From contig DBQI01000010.1 of the NCBI GenBank assembly GCA_002305165.1, positions 228-64,227 of the forward strand: 64,000 nt of DNA. Reading direction: 5' to 3'. This document shows positions 41,132-49,900 of the stretch, one piece after another. A model generated the notes under the pieces. That model saw only the letters and a list, made by a program, of their open reading frames with translations. It did not search any database and was not told the DNA's origin. This DNA is from Armatimonadetes bacterium UBA1398. GTDB lineage: Bacteria; Armatimonadota; Zipacnadia; UBA1398. Each line of letters starts with the position of its first letter. Positions within the stretch are counted from its first letter, which is position 1. Both the position numbers and the translations under genes were made by a program.

Positions 41132-41980
41132 CTCCAGGTCCCAGAGCTCGACGGCCGCGTCGAAGACGCCGGGCACCTCCCAGCCGATGTTCATCCCGCC
41201 GAGGCGGTAGTCGGCCAGGTCCTGGGAATCGCCGAGGAGCCCCTGCGCCCAGGCCCGTTCGAGCCCAACCAGCACCTCGGGCAGCAGATCACCCTCGAAT
41301 GTGACGGGACCTCCTCCGTGCGTGCTCTCCGAAGCGTAGGTGTCGCCGCCAGGCGCATAGATGAGTTTCGATGTGCCCAGGTCGACGTGGCAACCCGCAG
41401 GCGGCACGGGATTGCGGTCATCGAAGAGCTGGATCCCGAACCAGTAGTAGTCGCCATATCCGGGCGAGCCCTCGCGGAGGTTCTGCACCGTCACGAACCA
41501 CTGGTACTGGGCGGCATGGACGCCCGGGTCGTAGTCCTCCGTGTTTCGTTTCTCGCACTTTGCCACCCGCGCCGTGAGCCGGAAGGGCAGGGCTGCGAGA
41601 TTCGAGAGCATAGGATGCGGCGCGAGGCGCTGCTCAGCGAGCAGGTGGGACCAAGGCTCTCCGTGCCTTCGGGCTCGTTCCACGTATTCCAGACTGCCAT
41701 TGAGTTCCAGGCGTAGGTACCGCTCCCGGGGCCGCGCTATCGCCGAGCGGCCGGCGTTCGCCGCCCCATAGCCGTCAGGGACCTCGACGACATCTCCCTC
41801 CTCAAGGGGTGTGCGACTGGACCACTGAGCGAGCCCCCATACAGGATCAGTCGCGCCTGGAGGCAGATGCCCGCGCACGACGTGGCGGCCCGGCTGGGGG
41901 TCGTACAGCAGGAAACCTCGATCGTAGGTTGGGTCCTGGATCAGGGGTGTGGCTTCCGTCCCGGCGTCGAGGGGGCTCAT
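41111..41980 (-). CDS. Protein of unknown function (289 aa)
   Basis: 289 residues, no recognised domain. The sequence has Trp- and Tyr-rich beta-like stretches (YQWFVTVQNLREGSPGYGDYYWFGIQLFDD, HVDLGTSKLIYAPGGDTY) and a carbohydrate-binding-like look. There is no signal peptide. The ATG overlaps the preceding membrane-protein stop by 4 bp, so it is translationally coupled to that gene. Its last 21 bp overlap the convergent epimerase gene. Confidence 0.7.
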   Translation of the reverse strand: MSPLDAGTEATPLIQDPTYDRGFLLYDPQPGRHVVRGHLPPGATDPVWGLAQWSSRTPLEEGDVVEVPDGYGAANAGRSAIARPRERYLRLELNGSLEYVERARRHGEPWSHLLAEQRLAPHPMLSNLAALPFRLTARVAKCEKRNTEDYDPGVHAAQYQWFVTVQNLREGSPGYGDYYWFGIQLFDDRNPVPPAGCHVDLGTSKLIYAPGGDTYASESTHGGGPVTFEGDLLPEVLVGLERAWAQGLLGDSQDLADYRLGGMNIGWEVPGVFDAAVELWDLELLAVPK

Positions 41981-42321
41981 AGTTCCTCCAAGGCCCGGAT
42001 GCCCTGGCGCGCCCCTCTCAGAGCGCCCAGGCAGAAGAGGCCCATACCTGCTGCGAGAAGAGCGACGACGGGCTTATCTACGCCGCAGTAGCCAGACGCG
42101 ACCCATGGCCCCGACGCGGGAACGGAGAAGTAGGCGCCCCACAGGACCATGATGGCCGCCGCCAGGATGCCGAAAGTGGCGGGGACTGACCCCAGGAAGG
42201 CTTCGACCGCGTCCATCGTCGGTAGCCGAAGGCGCCGGCGCCCGTCTGGCGGCAGGACAAGGTCCTGGTCAGCGAGTTCGTGCGGGAGCACGTCGAAGTC
42301 TGGCAAGTGGCTTACGCTCAT
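41977..42321 (-). CDS. Small membrane protein with two transmembrane helices (114 aa)
   Basis: 114 residues. The N-terminal 45 residues are soluble and charged (HELADQDLVLPPDGRRRLRLPT). Two hydrophobic segments follow: FLGSVPATFGILAAAIMVLW (about 42-61) and VVALLAAGMGLFCLGAL (about 85-101). No family recognised. Its 4-bp overlap with the next gene (289-aa unknown) makes a small two-gene unit. The TPR gene lies 160 bp upstream on the same strand. That gap holds nothing I can identify. Confidence 0.65.
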   Translation of the reverse strand: MSVSHLPDFDVLPHELADQDLVLPPDGRRRLRLPTMDAVEAFLGSVPATFGILAAAIMVLWGAYFSVPASGPWVASGYCGVDKPVVALLAAGMGLFCLGALRGARQGIRALEEL

Positions 42322-42481
42322 ATGTCCTGAGATCCCTCGCTTGGCGGCCGATGAGCATCGCGCGGCACACAGGCCTACACACTGTAGTTACCCGTGCGCG
42401 CCGCGTGGCTACACTCCGGCGTCGGCGGACACCTCATCGTCGGCCGCCGTTCCCTCGGATCCGCGGCGCGATGAGCGGCGT

Positions 42482-44746
42482 TCACGGCGCCGCGTCGAGC
42501 CCTTCGGCCATCGCCCGAAGGGCCTCGGCCTGCCCGGTGTGCCCCAGGGCGGCGTGGGCCGTGGCCTGGGCGCGCAGAGCTCGGGCCTGGTGCTTGGCGT
42601 CGCCCAGCGCCTCGAACGCCTCCGGCACCCCCTCCAGCGACCCCAGCGCATCCTCGTGGCGCCCCGCGAGGTTCAGGGCCTCCGATCCGATGAGCAGCCA
42701 CCCCGCCAGCGCCTCGTCATTCGCCTCAAGCGCTCGCAGCCCCGCGATCGCCGCGTCGGCGAGCGCGACGGCTTGCCTCGCCTCACCTCGGGTGTTCATA
42801 GATCCATCCAGCAGCCAATCCCACAGCCAGGGCTGGAGCGCCTCCCGTCCCCCAAAGGGGGCTGGATTGGCTCTGCCCAGGACAGTCGAGGCGAGCCGAC
42901 CGGGCACCTCGTCGCCGGGAATCGCCCGCAGGTCGGCCGCGGCAGCCTCCGTATCTCCCTCCATCAGGTGCGCCCATGCCCGATGCCAGAGCACCTGGGC
43001 CCGGAACCCATCCTCGGTCGCTTGGGCCATGATGCGGGTGGTAGCCGCTATCGCCTCCTCATACCGACCCACGTTGACGAGGAATGGCACGACCCGATAG
43101 GCGCCCCAGATGTCCTCGTGTGCCGCCGGTGTCGCCAGCGCTTCGGCAGCAAGCTCGGCGGCGCGGTCCTCCCGACCCAGGTCGTGCTGGGTCCGAGCTT
43201 GCTGGGTGAGCGCCCTCCACAGCAGCCACGGGGCCGCCTCCTGCCGACCGGCTGCGATGGCTCGATTGAGCGCGGCCTCCGAGCCGAGGGGGTCGCCCAA
43301 CTCCCGGCGCAAGACCCCGAGGTCGACGAGCACACCTGGATCGATGAGGCCCAGCCCTTCTCCCTCCAGCAGGGGATCGATCGTGCGGAGGTCGTCCTGG
43401 GCCGCTTGCCTCGCCACATCGAGAGGCGACGGGGCGGGACCGAGCTCTTGTCCCGCCATCTCAGCCGCCTCCCTTGACTCTTGCCATTCCCTCTGCGCGA
43501 CATCGAGCCGGATCCTTGCTCGCGCAATGGCTAGCCGCGCCGCCCCGGTCGCGGCGCCCTCAGGAAGGCTGCTCTGGGCGCTGGCGAGAAGCTCGATGGC
43601 CCACTCGCCTTGGCCCTGGTCGGCTGCTCCGTTGGCCAGCCGCGCCGCGACCTCGACTCGCCTTGTGGCATCGGTGACTCGCAAGAGCGCCGCCGTCGCT
43701 TCGTCCTGGTGCGCCTGGGCGCTAGCGTGGTCCCCCGCGCCCTTGTACGAGCGCGCGGCGTGCCCATGGGCTAGGGCGCTCTGCTCGGGAGAGAGCGCGT
43801 CCGCGTCAGCGAGGAGCGCCTCCTCCATTGCCTCTCTGACCGTGGCGTCGGCGGGCGATACGTTGGCCAGCGCGCACAGAGCCATCACTCGCGCGGTGGG
43901 GTTGGTGGCACCCTGGGCGGCCGGGAGCAGGGCCGCCGCATACGTGGCGGCTGCCTGGTCACCCGAGGTCGCAAGGAGCACACGTCCCGCCTCCTCCACG
44001 ACTCGGTCCACGTCCTCGCGTTCATCGCCGGAGAGGGCATACTGGCCGGTGGCGATCGCCGCTTGGATCGCTAGCGACGCTTCGTCCGCGTGCCCACAGA
44101 CATGGGTCAGCCACAGTAGCAGATCGGTGGCGTACGGCACGGTGGGGCCGGCGGAGCGAGCCACCATCCGCTCGACCGCCGCCCGTCGTAAGGAAGCCCG
44201 CTCCGGTACGTCCACGCCCCTTCGCGCCAGTTCATCCACACGGATGGCCACGATGGCGAGCATGAGGCCGGACCCAAGCTCCCCCGCCTCGGCTCCGGCT
44301 GAGACCAAGTCCCGAGCCGCCGCCGTGTTGTCGCCATCCGCCTGGTGGAGGCGCGCTCTTGCGAGCAGCCCCCGAAGCCGGAGCGCGGGATCGGAGCCGT
44401 CTGTCCCCGCCGCGACCAGCTCATCGATGGCCCTCCGAACGGCGGGGGAGACAGCAATGGGACGCTCGTGTTCCATCAGCCAGTCGGCGATCTGCCGCCG
44501 AGCCAGGTTGGCCTCCGACAGGGCGCCTCCGGCCGCGAAGGAGTCCGCGGCCTGGGCGAGGAGGTCAAGGGCCTCCGCCTCCTTGCCCCCCTGATCCATG
44601 CTCCGAGAGGCCTGGTGCTGCAGCGCGCAGGCATCATCGTAGGAGGATGGCGCGGTCTGGGCCCCGACGCTCTGGCCCCACAGGAGCGTGAGGGAGGCGC
44701 ACATTGTAGCCACGAGGGCCGCCGACACTGGAGTTCCGGATCCCAT
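42482..44746 (-). CDS. Secreted TPR-like helical repeat protein
   Basis: 754 residues. The N-terminal signal (VSAALVATMCASLTLLWGQSVGAQ) indicates export. The rest is made of Ala-rich alpha-helical repeats, consistent with tetratricopeptide-like units: ALDLLAQAADSFAAGGALSEANLARRQIADWL, ARTQHDLGREDRAAELAAEALATPAA, RYEEAIAATTRIM, GDAKHQARALRAQATAHAALGHTGQAEALRAMAE. Protein interaction or scaffolding in the periplasm is likely. No catalytic domain is seen. It may be co-transcribed with the two small genes downstream. Confidence 0.75.
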   Translation of the reverse strand: MGSGTPVSAALVATMCASLTLLWGQSVGAQTAPSSYDDACALQHQASRSMDQGGKEAEALDLLAQAADSFAAGGALSEANLARRQIADWLMEHERPIAVSPAVRRAIDELVAAGTDGSDPALRLRGLLARARLHQADGDNTAAARDLVSAGAEAGELGSGLMLAIVAIRVDELARRGVDVPERASLRRAAVERMVARSAGPTVPYATDLLLWLTHVCGHADEASLAIQAAIATGQYALSGDEREDVDRVVEEAGRVLLATSGDQAAATYAAALLPAAQGATNPTARVMALCALANVSPADATVREAMEEALLADADALSPEQSALAHGHAARSYKGAGDHASAQAHQDEATAALLRVTDATRRVEVAARLANGAADQGQGEWAIELLASAQSSLPEGAATGAARLAIARARIRLDVAQREWQESREAAEMAGQELGPAPSPLDVARQAAQDDLRTIDPLLEGEGLGLIDPGVLVDLGVLRRELGDPLGSEAALNRAIAAGRQEAAPWLLWRALTQQARTQHDLGREDRAAELAAEALATPAAHEDIWGAYRVVPFLVNVGRYEEAIAATTRIMAQATEDGFRAQVLWHRAWAHLMEGDTEAAAADLRAIPGDEVPGRLASTVLGRANPAPFGGREALQPWLWDWLLDGSMNTRGEARQAVALADAAIAGLRALEANDEALAGWLLIGSEALNLAGRHEDALGSLEGVPEAFEALGDAKHQARALRAQATAHAALGHTGQAEALRAMAEGLDAAP

Positions 44747-44991
44747 CTTGATCGTTCCTTTCGCGCCAGACCCACCCGCCGCTCGCGGCGCCTTCTCCCT
44801 TCTGTGCTGCTCTAACGGGAGATACCATGGCTCAACTACTCTCGCAGAAACAACGGCACACTACCAGCACGATTCACTGTCGTCCAAGGGCGCCGGGCGA
44901 GTGATTCACCGTTGCCACACGCCGTCACTTGGCTACGGCCCCGCCACTCACACCAGGAATCCGACAGCGCACAGGAGGAATCCGGCCGTCG

Positions 44992-45020
44992 TTGACGACG
45001 TGGCGGTACGTGAGTATGAT
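44992..45020 (+). promoter_or_regulatory. Sigma70-type promoter for the SigH-like gene
   Basis: -35 TTGACG (44992-44997), a 17-base spacer and -10 TATGAT (45015-45020) lie upstream of the sigma factor gene. The predicted leader is about 185 nt to the chosen ATG. The rest of the 44747-45210 interval (464 bp) shows no convincing gene. Confidence 0.7.
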
Positions 45021-45210
45021 TGTCCTGTTCCAGTCGGAGTGAGCCATCTGCCGGTGCTAGAGACCGATGAGACGCTTCTGAGGTCAGAGCCTGTTGTCCT
45101 AGGCAGTGTGCATCGGAACGCTTGATCTGGCGGCCGGCCCCCGGGGAGTCCCACCGTACACGGTCGATGGGGGTACGTCTCAGTTGGGGCGCACTGACGA
45201 TCACGAATGC

Positions 45211-45948
45211 ATGTTCCGGCGCGGCGAAGCGCGAGACCGGGACCGCTCTTGCCCTTCCTCCAGGCTGAGGCATAGCCTTTGGGCGGCTGCGGATGAGCCC
45301 AGGATCCCCTCTCGCCTCACCCGCGACTTCGCGAACGTTGCTGATGAGGAGCTCGTCCTGCGTTCGCGAGATGGCTGCTCCCAAGCCACTGAGATCCTCT
45401 TGGGGAAGTACCGTGGCCTAGTGGAGGGCAAAGCCCGCACCTTCTTCCTGGCCGGCGCCGAGCGCGATGACGTCATACAGGAGGGCATGATCGGCCTCTA
45501 CAAGGCCATCCGCGACTTCCTACCAGAGAAGAAAGTCGCGTTCCGCTCCTTCGCGGAGACCTGTGTCACCCGGCAGATCATCACCGCCACGAAGATGGCG
45601 ACCCGCAAGAAGCACCGCCTACTCAACTCCTCCATATCACTGGATACCCCGCCCGATGAGTCCGGCGGCACCGACGCTCTCGAGGCGCCGACGCCAGCCA
45701 TGCTCAGCGCCTCGAGTCCCGAGCAGATACTCCTTGGCAAGGACACCGCGCGCGAGATCGGTACTCGAATGCGTACATCGCTATCCGAGCTCGAGTGCAT
45801 CGCGCTCACGGCCTACCTACGGGGACGGTCGTACCATGAGATCGCCCACACGATGCAGATGACCCCGAAGCAGATCGACAATGCGCTGCAGCGTGCGAAG
45901 CGCAAGATGAAGGGGCGGCTGGCCCGCACCCTCCGCGAGTGCGACTGA
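45211..45948 (+). CDS. SigH-like alternative RNA polymerase sigma factor
   Basis: 245 residues from ATG 45211, though the first ~35 residues look unlike the family and a shorter start is possible. Sigma region 2 is clear: ADEELVLRSRDGCSQATEILLGKYRGLVEGKA, then FFLAGAERDDVIQEGMIGLYKAIRDF and FRSFAETCVTRQIITATK. Region 4 follows: LSELECIALTAYLRGRSYHEIAHTM and PKQIDNALQRAKRKMKGRL. This matches the Spo0H/SigH group, which is found in spore-formers but also in other lineages. It would direct RNA polymerase to a special promoter set. It leads a tight run with the folate and HydE genes, but these lie 39 bp beyond and may be co-transcribed. Confidence 0.85.
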   Translation: MFRRGEARDRDRSCPSSRLRHSLWAAADEPRIPSRLTRDFANVADEELVLRSRDGCSQATEILLGKYRGLVEGKARTFFLAGAERDDVIQEGMIGLYKAIRDFLPEKKVAFRSFAETCVTRQIITATKMATRKKHRLLNSSISLDTPPDESGGTDALEAPTPAMLSASSPEQILLGKDTAREIGTRMRTSLSELECIALTAYLRGRSYHEIAHTMQMTPKQIDNALQRAKRKMKGRLARTLRECD

Positions 45949-45987
45949 GCCGACTGCCCCGCGCCCAGCCCAGAGGACGCGCCGCGG

Positions 45988-46566
45988 GTGGAGACCTCAA
46001 CTACGGCTAAGGCAAGCCTACGGGCGTCCATGAAGGCCCTCCGAAGCTCCATGGATCCCGCGCTCCGAGCAGATGCGTCGCGCCGCGCCGTCGAGTGGAT
46101 CCGGAAGACTCCCCTCTACTGTAGGGCCGAGTCGTGCCTGGCCTACCTGCCGTTCGGGTCCGAGCTCGACATCGGCTCCCTACTGGATCCCGCGGTGGAT
46201 GGCAAGCGGGTGTACGTGACACGCTGCACCTTCGCCACTCGCACCATCGAGGTCTGCCCCTACCCTTGCGACCTCGTGCCCATGAGATCGGGCCTGTTCC
46301 AGCCCGCACCCAGTGTGCCCGCCCTGGAGGACGCTCTCATTGGCACGCGCGTGGAGGTCGCCCTCGTGCCGGGTCTGGCCTTCTCTCGGACCACTCGGCA
46401 CCGCCTGGGGTATGGAGCCGGCTTCTACGACCTCCTGCTGGGCAGGCACTCGTTGCCCACCATTGGGGTGTGCTTCGCGTCACAGCTCGTAGACGATCTG
46501 CCCCACAACAGCCACGACGTCCCCGTCGATCTCGTGGCCACCGAGGAGGGGGTGCTCGGAGCGTGA
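45988..46566 (+). CDS. 5-formyltetrahydrofolate cyclo-ligase
   Basis: 192 residues from a GTG start. The ATP-dependent 5-FCL family is recognised from KASLRASMKALRSSMDP, the middle LAYLPFGSELDIGSLL and the C-terminal LVPGLAFSRTTRHRLGYGAGFYDLLL, where the GYGxGFYD phosphate-binding motif is present. It recycles 5-formyl-THF to 5,10-methenyl-THF. Its stop overlaps the next gene by 4 bp (GTGA), coupling it to HydE. Confidence 0.9.
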   Translation: METSTTAKASLRASMKALRSSMDPALRADASRRAVEWIRKTPLYCRAESCLAYLPFGSELDIGSLLDPAVDGKRVYVTRCTFATRTIEVCPYPCDLVPMRSGLFQPAPSVPALEDALIGTRVEVALVPGLAFSRTTRHRLGYGAGFYDLLLGRHSLPTIGVCFASQLVDDLPHNSHDVPVDLVATEEGVLGA

Positions 46567-47627
46567 GAGGGCTCGAGGAGTGGCTGCCTTTTGAGGATGC
46601 CCTCGCCACGGCCGTCGGTCGGGGCTCGCCAGACCCGACCTGGCTGGCGCCATTGCTGTCGGCCGAGGGCGATGACGCCCAGCGTCTACGCGAGGCCGCC
46701 GATGGCGTTCGACGGCGGTTCGTTGGCTACGAAGTGCACCTTCGCGCCCTAGTTGAGATCACCAGCTACTGTTGCCGCAACTGCATGTACTGCGGCCTCC
46801 GGCGAGACCACACGTCACAGCCACGGTACCGTATGTCGCCATCCGAGGTCGTCGCTCTGGCGCGCCAGGCGGCATCGATAGGCTACCGCACGGTAGTGCT
46901 CCAGGGCGGGGAGGACCCCTGCCTCGATCGGGAGACCGTGGCGCGGATCCTCTCGGACATCAAGGCCTCCACCGATCTGGCCGTCACTCTCAGCCTCGGT
47001 GAGCGGAGCTATGACACCTACGCGCGCTGGCGCGAGGAGGGGGCTGACCGGTATCTGCTGCGGATTGAGACAACCGATCCTGCTCTCTTCGCCTCCGTCC
47101 ATCCTGACGGGAACCTGCGGCGCCGGATGCAATGCCTGGAGGACCTGAAGCGGCTGGGCTACCAACTCGGCACTGGAGTGCTCGTTGGGCTGCCGGGGCA
47201 GACGGCCCTCTCCACGGCTGATGATGTCATCTGGATGAGGGATCTGGGAGCCGAAATGCTCGGCGTGGGGCCCTTCATCCCGAACCCTGATACGCCCCTC
47301 GCCGATACCCCCGGCGGCGCCCTGGATCAGGCCCTCAACCTCGTCGCCGTTCTACGCCTCGTGTTCCCCAATGCCCACATACCGGCTACGACGGCCCTGG
47401 GCGCGCTCGATCCCATGGGGGGAGAGAAGGGGCTGAAGGCTGGCGCGAACGTGCTCATGCCCAATCTGACCCCTCGCACCCAGCGTGAATCGTACGCCCT
47501 CTACCCGGGGAAGCCCATCGTCGATATCACCTCGGCCACCTGTCGGGACGCGATCGTGGCCAGAATCGAAGCGATCGGCCGCCGGGTGGCGGCCGATCAT
47601 GGTCACGTTCATCGGCTAACGGAGTAG
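46563..47627 (+). CDS. hydE: HydE-type radical SAM protein ([FeFe]-hydrogenase maturase)
   Basis: 354 residues from GTG 46563. The radical SAM motif CCRNCMYC (C70, C74, C77) is within EITSYCCRNCMYCGLRRDH. The rest follows HydE closely by eye: RYRMSPSEVVALARQA, TVVLQGGEDP, AVTLSLGERSYD, GADRYLLRIET, VGLPGQT, GVGPFIPNPDTPLA, IPATTALGALDP and GANVLMPNLTP. HydE makes part of the H-cluster cofactor of [FeFe]-hydrogenases. HydF, HydG and a hydrogenase are not in the window, so either they are elsewhere or this is a solitary HydE homologue with another role. PylB (pyrrolysine synthesis) is a close family alternative but the motifs fit HydE better. It overlaps the folate gene by 4 bp. Confidence 0.85.
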   Translation: MRGLEEWLPFEDALATAVGRGSPDPTWLAPLLSAEGDDAQRLREAADGVRRRFVGYEVHLRALVEITSYCCRNCMYCGLRRDHTSQPRYRMSPSEVVALARQAASIGYRTVVLQGGEDPCLDRETVARILSDIKASTDLAVTLSLGERSYDTYARWREEGADRYLLRIETTDPALFASVHPDGNLRRRMQCLEDLKRLGYQLGTGVLVGLPGQTALSTADDVIWMRDLGAEMLGVGPFIPNPDTPLADTPGGALDQALNLVAVLRLVFPNAHIPATTALGALDPMGGEKGLKAGANVLMPNLTPRTQRESYALYPGKPIVDITSATCRDAIVARIEAIGRRVAADHGHVHRLTE

Positions 47628-47639
47628 GCTCGAAACGGG

Positions 47640-48173
47640 TCAGCCTGTCTTGGCGAGTTCGAAGGGCTCCCAGTCGGCCTCCCCCTGAATGACCGGCGCG
47701 TCGGACTCAGTCGACATGGCGACTGCGCCATCGCTCCGCCTAGTGATGTAGTAGCACTCATAGGGGTTGCCCGCGTAGCAGCCGCTCGTGTCGAACCTCC
47801 ACTTGTACTCCTCGCGGAAGTCAACCTGGAGCCAGACCTCGTACCGGCTGTACGGAGACAGGTTCTGAGCGGGACAGAAGAGGTACTCGTTCGAGTAGGT
47901 GCGCTTGGATGAGGTGAAGGGGACCGAGTAGCGGCTCCCTCCATACACCTCAACGATCTCGAAGTCGGTGACCCGAGCGTAGGACGGGGTCACCTCCACC
48001 CACACGGCGGCGTTCCGTGCGACCGTGTCGTGGTTCTTGGGCCACACGCTCAGCCGAGCCTGGTTGGGGTAGTTCGTGAGCGAGTTGTAGGACGAAGCGC
48101 AACCCGTGATGAGTAGCAGACCGATGGTCGCTGCTAGGGTGGCGAGAGCCAGTGGACAGCGTCTACGTGTCAT
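47640..48173 (-). CDS. Lipoprotein of unknown function
   Basis: 177 residues from the ATG at 48173 (AGAGGAGGA, 7 bp upstream). The signal ALATLAATIGLLLITGC ends in a lipobox (LITGC). The mature part is rich in Trp, Tyr and Arg (RLSVWPKNHDTVARN, YEVWLQVDFREEYKW) with a Cys pair (SGCYAGNPYECYYITRR), suggesting a small beta-rich domain. No family recognised. It converges on hydE with a 12-bp gap. Confidence 0.65.
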   Translation of the reverse strand: MTRRRCPLALATLAATIGLLLITGCASSYNSLTNYPNQARLSVWPKNHDTVARNAAVWVEVTPSYARVTDFEIVEVYGGSRYSVPFTSSKRTYSNEYLFCPAQNLSPYSRYEVWLQVDFREEYKWRFDTSGCYAGNPYECYYITRRSDGAVAMSTESDAPVIQGEADWEPFELAKTG

Positions 48174-48298
48174 CTCCCATCCTCCTCTCAAGCGCGTCCT
48201 CGCTGGCGGAAGGGGGCTTGCTCACTGCTACTTCCTATGACGCCTTACCCCGCAACAACGTTCCGGCGGCGGAACTCCAAGGCGCCCTTGCGGTGGGC

Positions 48299-49753
48299 CT
48301 ACGCCCTATGCGCCGTTGCCGGGCCGTTGCCCGCGAAGCGCATCTCCCAGTGGGCCTCCAGGTCCGCGCGCCAAGCCTGCGCCGCCTCGAGGAGCTCTGC
48401 GGCCACCTCCGGCTCCTCATGCGCCAGGTTCCGTCGCTCGCCGATGTCCTCTACCAAGTCGGCTAAGTGAACCTCATCATCAGGAGGAGCCCCTTCCACG
48501 AGTTGCCCCTTGTGCACCAGCTTCATATCTCCTCGGCGAACGGCGGTCTGCTCCCCTTGCTCCCAGTAGATGGCCTCGTGCGGAGTCGTCGCGCCTTCCG
48601 TCAACATGGCTGTCAGGTCACGTCCGTCGAACGAATAGCCCGACGCGTCGATGCCGGCCGCGCGGAGCATGGTAGGGACCACATCCATCGCGGCGCCCAT
48701 CTCATCGATCGTCTGCCGAGGCGGTATCACGCCGGGGAAGCTCATGAGCGCCGGGACCCTGATCCCGCCCTCGTAGAGGCTGAACTTGTGCCCCTTGAGT
48801 GGTCCTACCGTCCCTCCGTAGTACGGCTCACGGCTGTCGTTGAGCCAGTTTCGGGTCTCGCGGGATGGGCCGTTGTCGCTCTGGAAGAAGATGCAGGTGT
48901 TGTCGCGGAGACCATGCGCCTCCAGGGCGCCGACGACCGCGCCAACGGAGTCGTCGACGGCCGCCAGCATGGCGGCCATCACCTGCCGCTCCCACGGGAG
49001 GTGGTCGAAGCGCCTCATGTATGACTCGGGCGCGTGCATGGGGTAGTGGGGAGCATTGAAAGGGACGTAGAGCAGGAACGGCGCATCGCCCTCAGCCATA
49101 CGGTCCACGTAGTCCACCGCCCACTCGCCGACCATTTCCGTGAAGTAGCGGCCGTTGTTGTAGATCTCCCTGCCGTTGTCCCAGAGATCGTGGACCTGGG
49201 CCATACCGCCGCTGTTCATGCCCCAGTAGAAGATGTGGCTGTAGTAGTCGATACAGCCCGCTAAGAAGCCCTTCCACTCGTCGAAGCCGTGATTGTGCGG
49301 CTGGTACTCCTCCGCCACCCCCAGGTGCCACTTGCCGAACATCCCTGTCCGGTAACCGTGAGGCCTGAGGAGCGAGGCGAGGGTCGGCGTCGATGGCGGC
49401 AAGCCCGTCGCCTGACGGTGTCCGCCGAGGATGGAGCGCACGCCGGCATGGCCCGGGTAGCGACCGGTCAGCACGGAGGCCCGTGACGGTGAGCACACCG
49501 GGGAGTTCGAATACCAGCTCCGCAAGAGGGCGCCAGAGGCGGCAAGAGAGTCAAGATGCGGGGTCGCCAAGTCCGAGGAGCCCATGCACGAGAGGTCTCC
49601 GTACCCTTGGTCATCGGTGTAGAAGATCACGAAGTTGGGTCGGTCCGGCATCGGTTCAGATCCTCTCCACAATGGGCCTTGGCCCGCGGCGCCAAGTCCG
49701 AGGGCGCCCACACCTAGCGCCCGGAAGAAGTCGCGTCTCGAAGGTGGGCTCAT
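48299..49753 (-). CDS. Tat-exported sulfatase
   Basis: 484 residues from an ATG with GGAGGAA 8 bp upstream. The N-terminus has a twin-arginine motif (RRDFFRALG) with a hydrophobic segment, so it is exported folded through Tat. The type I sulfatase active site is intact: CSPSRASVLTGRYPGHAG, where the Cys is converted to formylglycine, and NFVIFYTDDQGYGDLSCMG supplies metal Asp residues. Further conserved stretches are YRTGMFGKWHLG and SDNGPSRE, with a later metal Asp/Asn. It hydrolyses sulfate esters from polysaccharides or aryl sulfates. A sulfatase-maturating enzyme is not in the window. Confidence 0.93.
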   Translation of the reverse strand: MSPPSRRDFFRALGVGALGLGAAGQGPLWRGSEPMPDRPNFVIFYTDDQGYGDLSCMGSSDLATPHLDSLAASGALLRSWYSNSPVCSPSRASVLTGRYPGHAGVRSILGGHRQATGLPPSTPTLASLLRPHGYRTGMFGKWHLGVAEEYQPHNHGFDEWKGFLAGCIDYYSHIFYWGMNSGGMAQVHDLWDNGREIYNNGRYFTEMVGEWAVDYVDRMAEGDAPFLLYVPFNAPHYPMHAPESYMRRFDHLPWERQVMAAMLAAVDDSVGAVVGALEAHGLRDNTCIFFQSDNGPSRETRNWLNDSREPYYGGTVGPLKGHKFSLYEGGIRVPALMSFPGVIPPRQTIDEMGAAMDVVPTMLRAAGIDASGYSFDGRDLTAMLTEGATTPHEAIYWEQGEQTAVRRGDMKLVHKGQLVEGAPPDDEVHLADLVEDIGERRNLAHEEPEVAAELLEAAQAWRADLEAHWEMRFAGNGPATAHRA

Positions 49754-49900
49754 CCACTGTTCCTCCGACGTTCACGCCGTTCCCGTGATACGGTTCACGG
49801 CACAAGATCTGGGTCCCTCCAGGGATCTCAAGAGAGGGCTTCGGCCTGGAGTCCGGCGAAACAGCCCAATGCCCAATACCTCGGCCAAGGAGCCTGCCCC

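Noticed and set aside
43110..44594. 494-residue open frame on the plus strand
   Set aside because: It is antisense to the TPR gene and made of Ser/Ala/Arg-rich low-complexity sequence produced by high GC.
44836..45384. 182-residue minus-strand frame upstream of the sigma factor
   Set aside because: Overlaps the sigma-factor promoter and gene, no start site or family.
46563..47627. PylB (pyrrolysine biosynthesis) as identity for the HydE-like protein
   Set aside because: The motifs around GLRRDH, GGEDP, IPATTA and MPNLTP fit HydE better, and no pylS, pylT, pylC or pylD is seen nearby.
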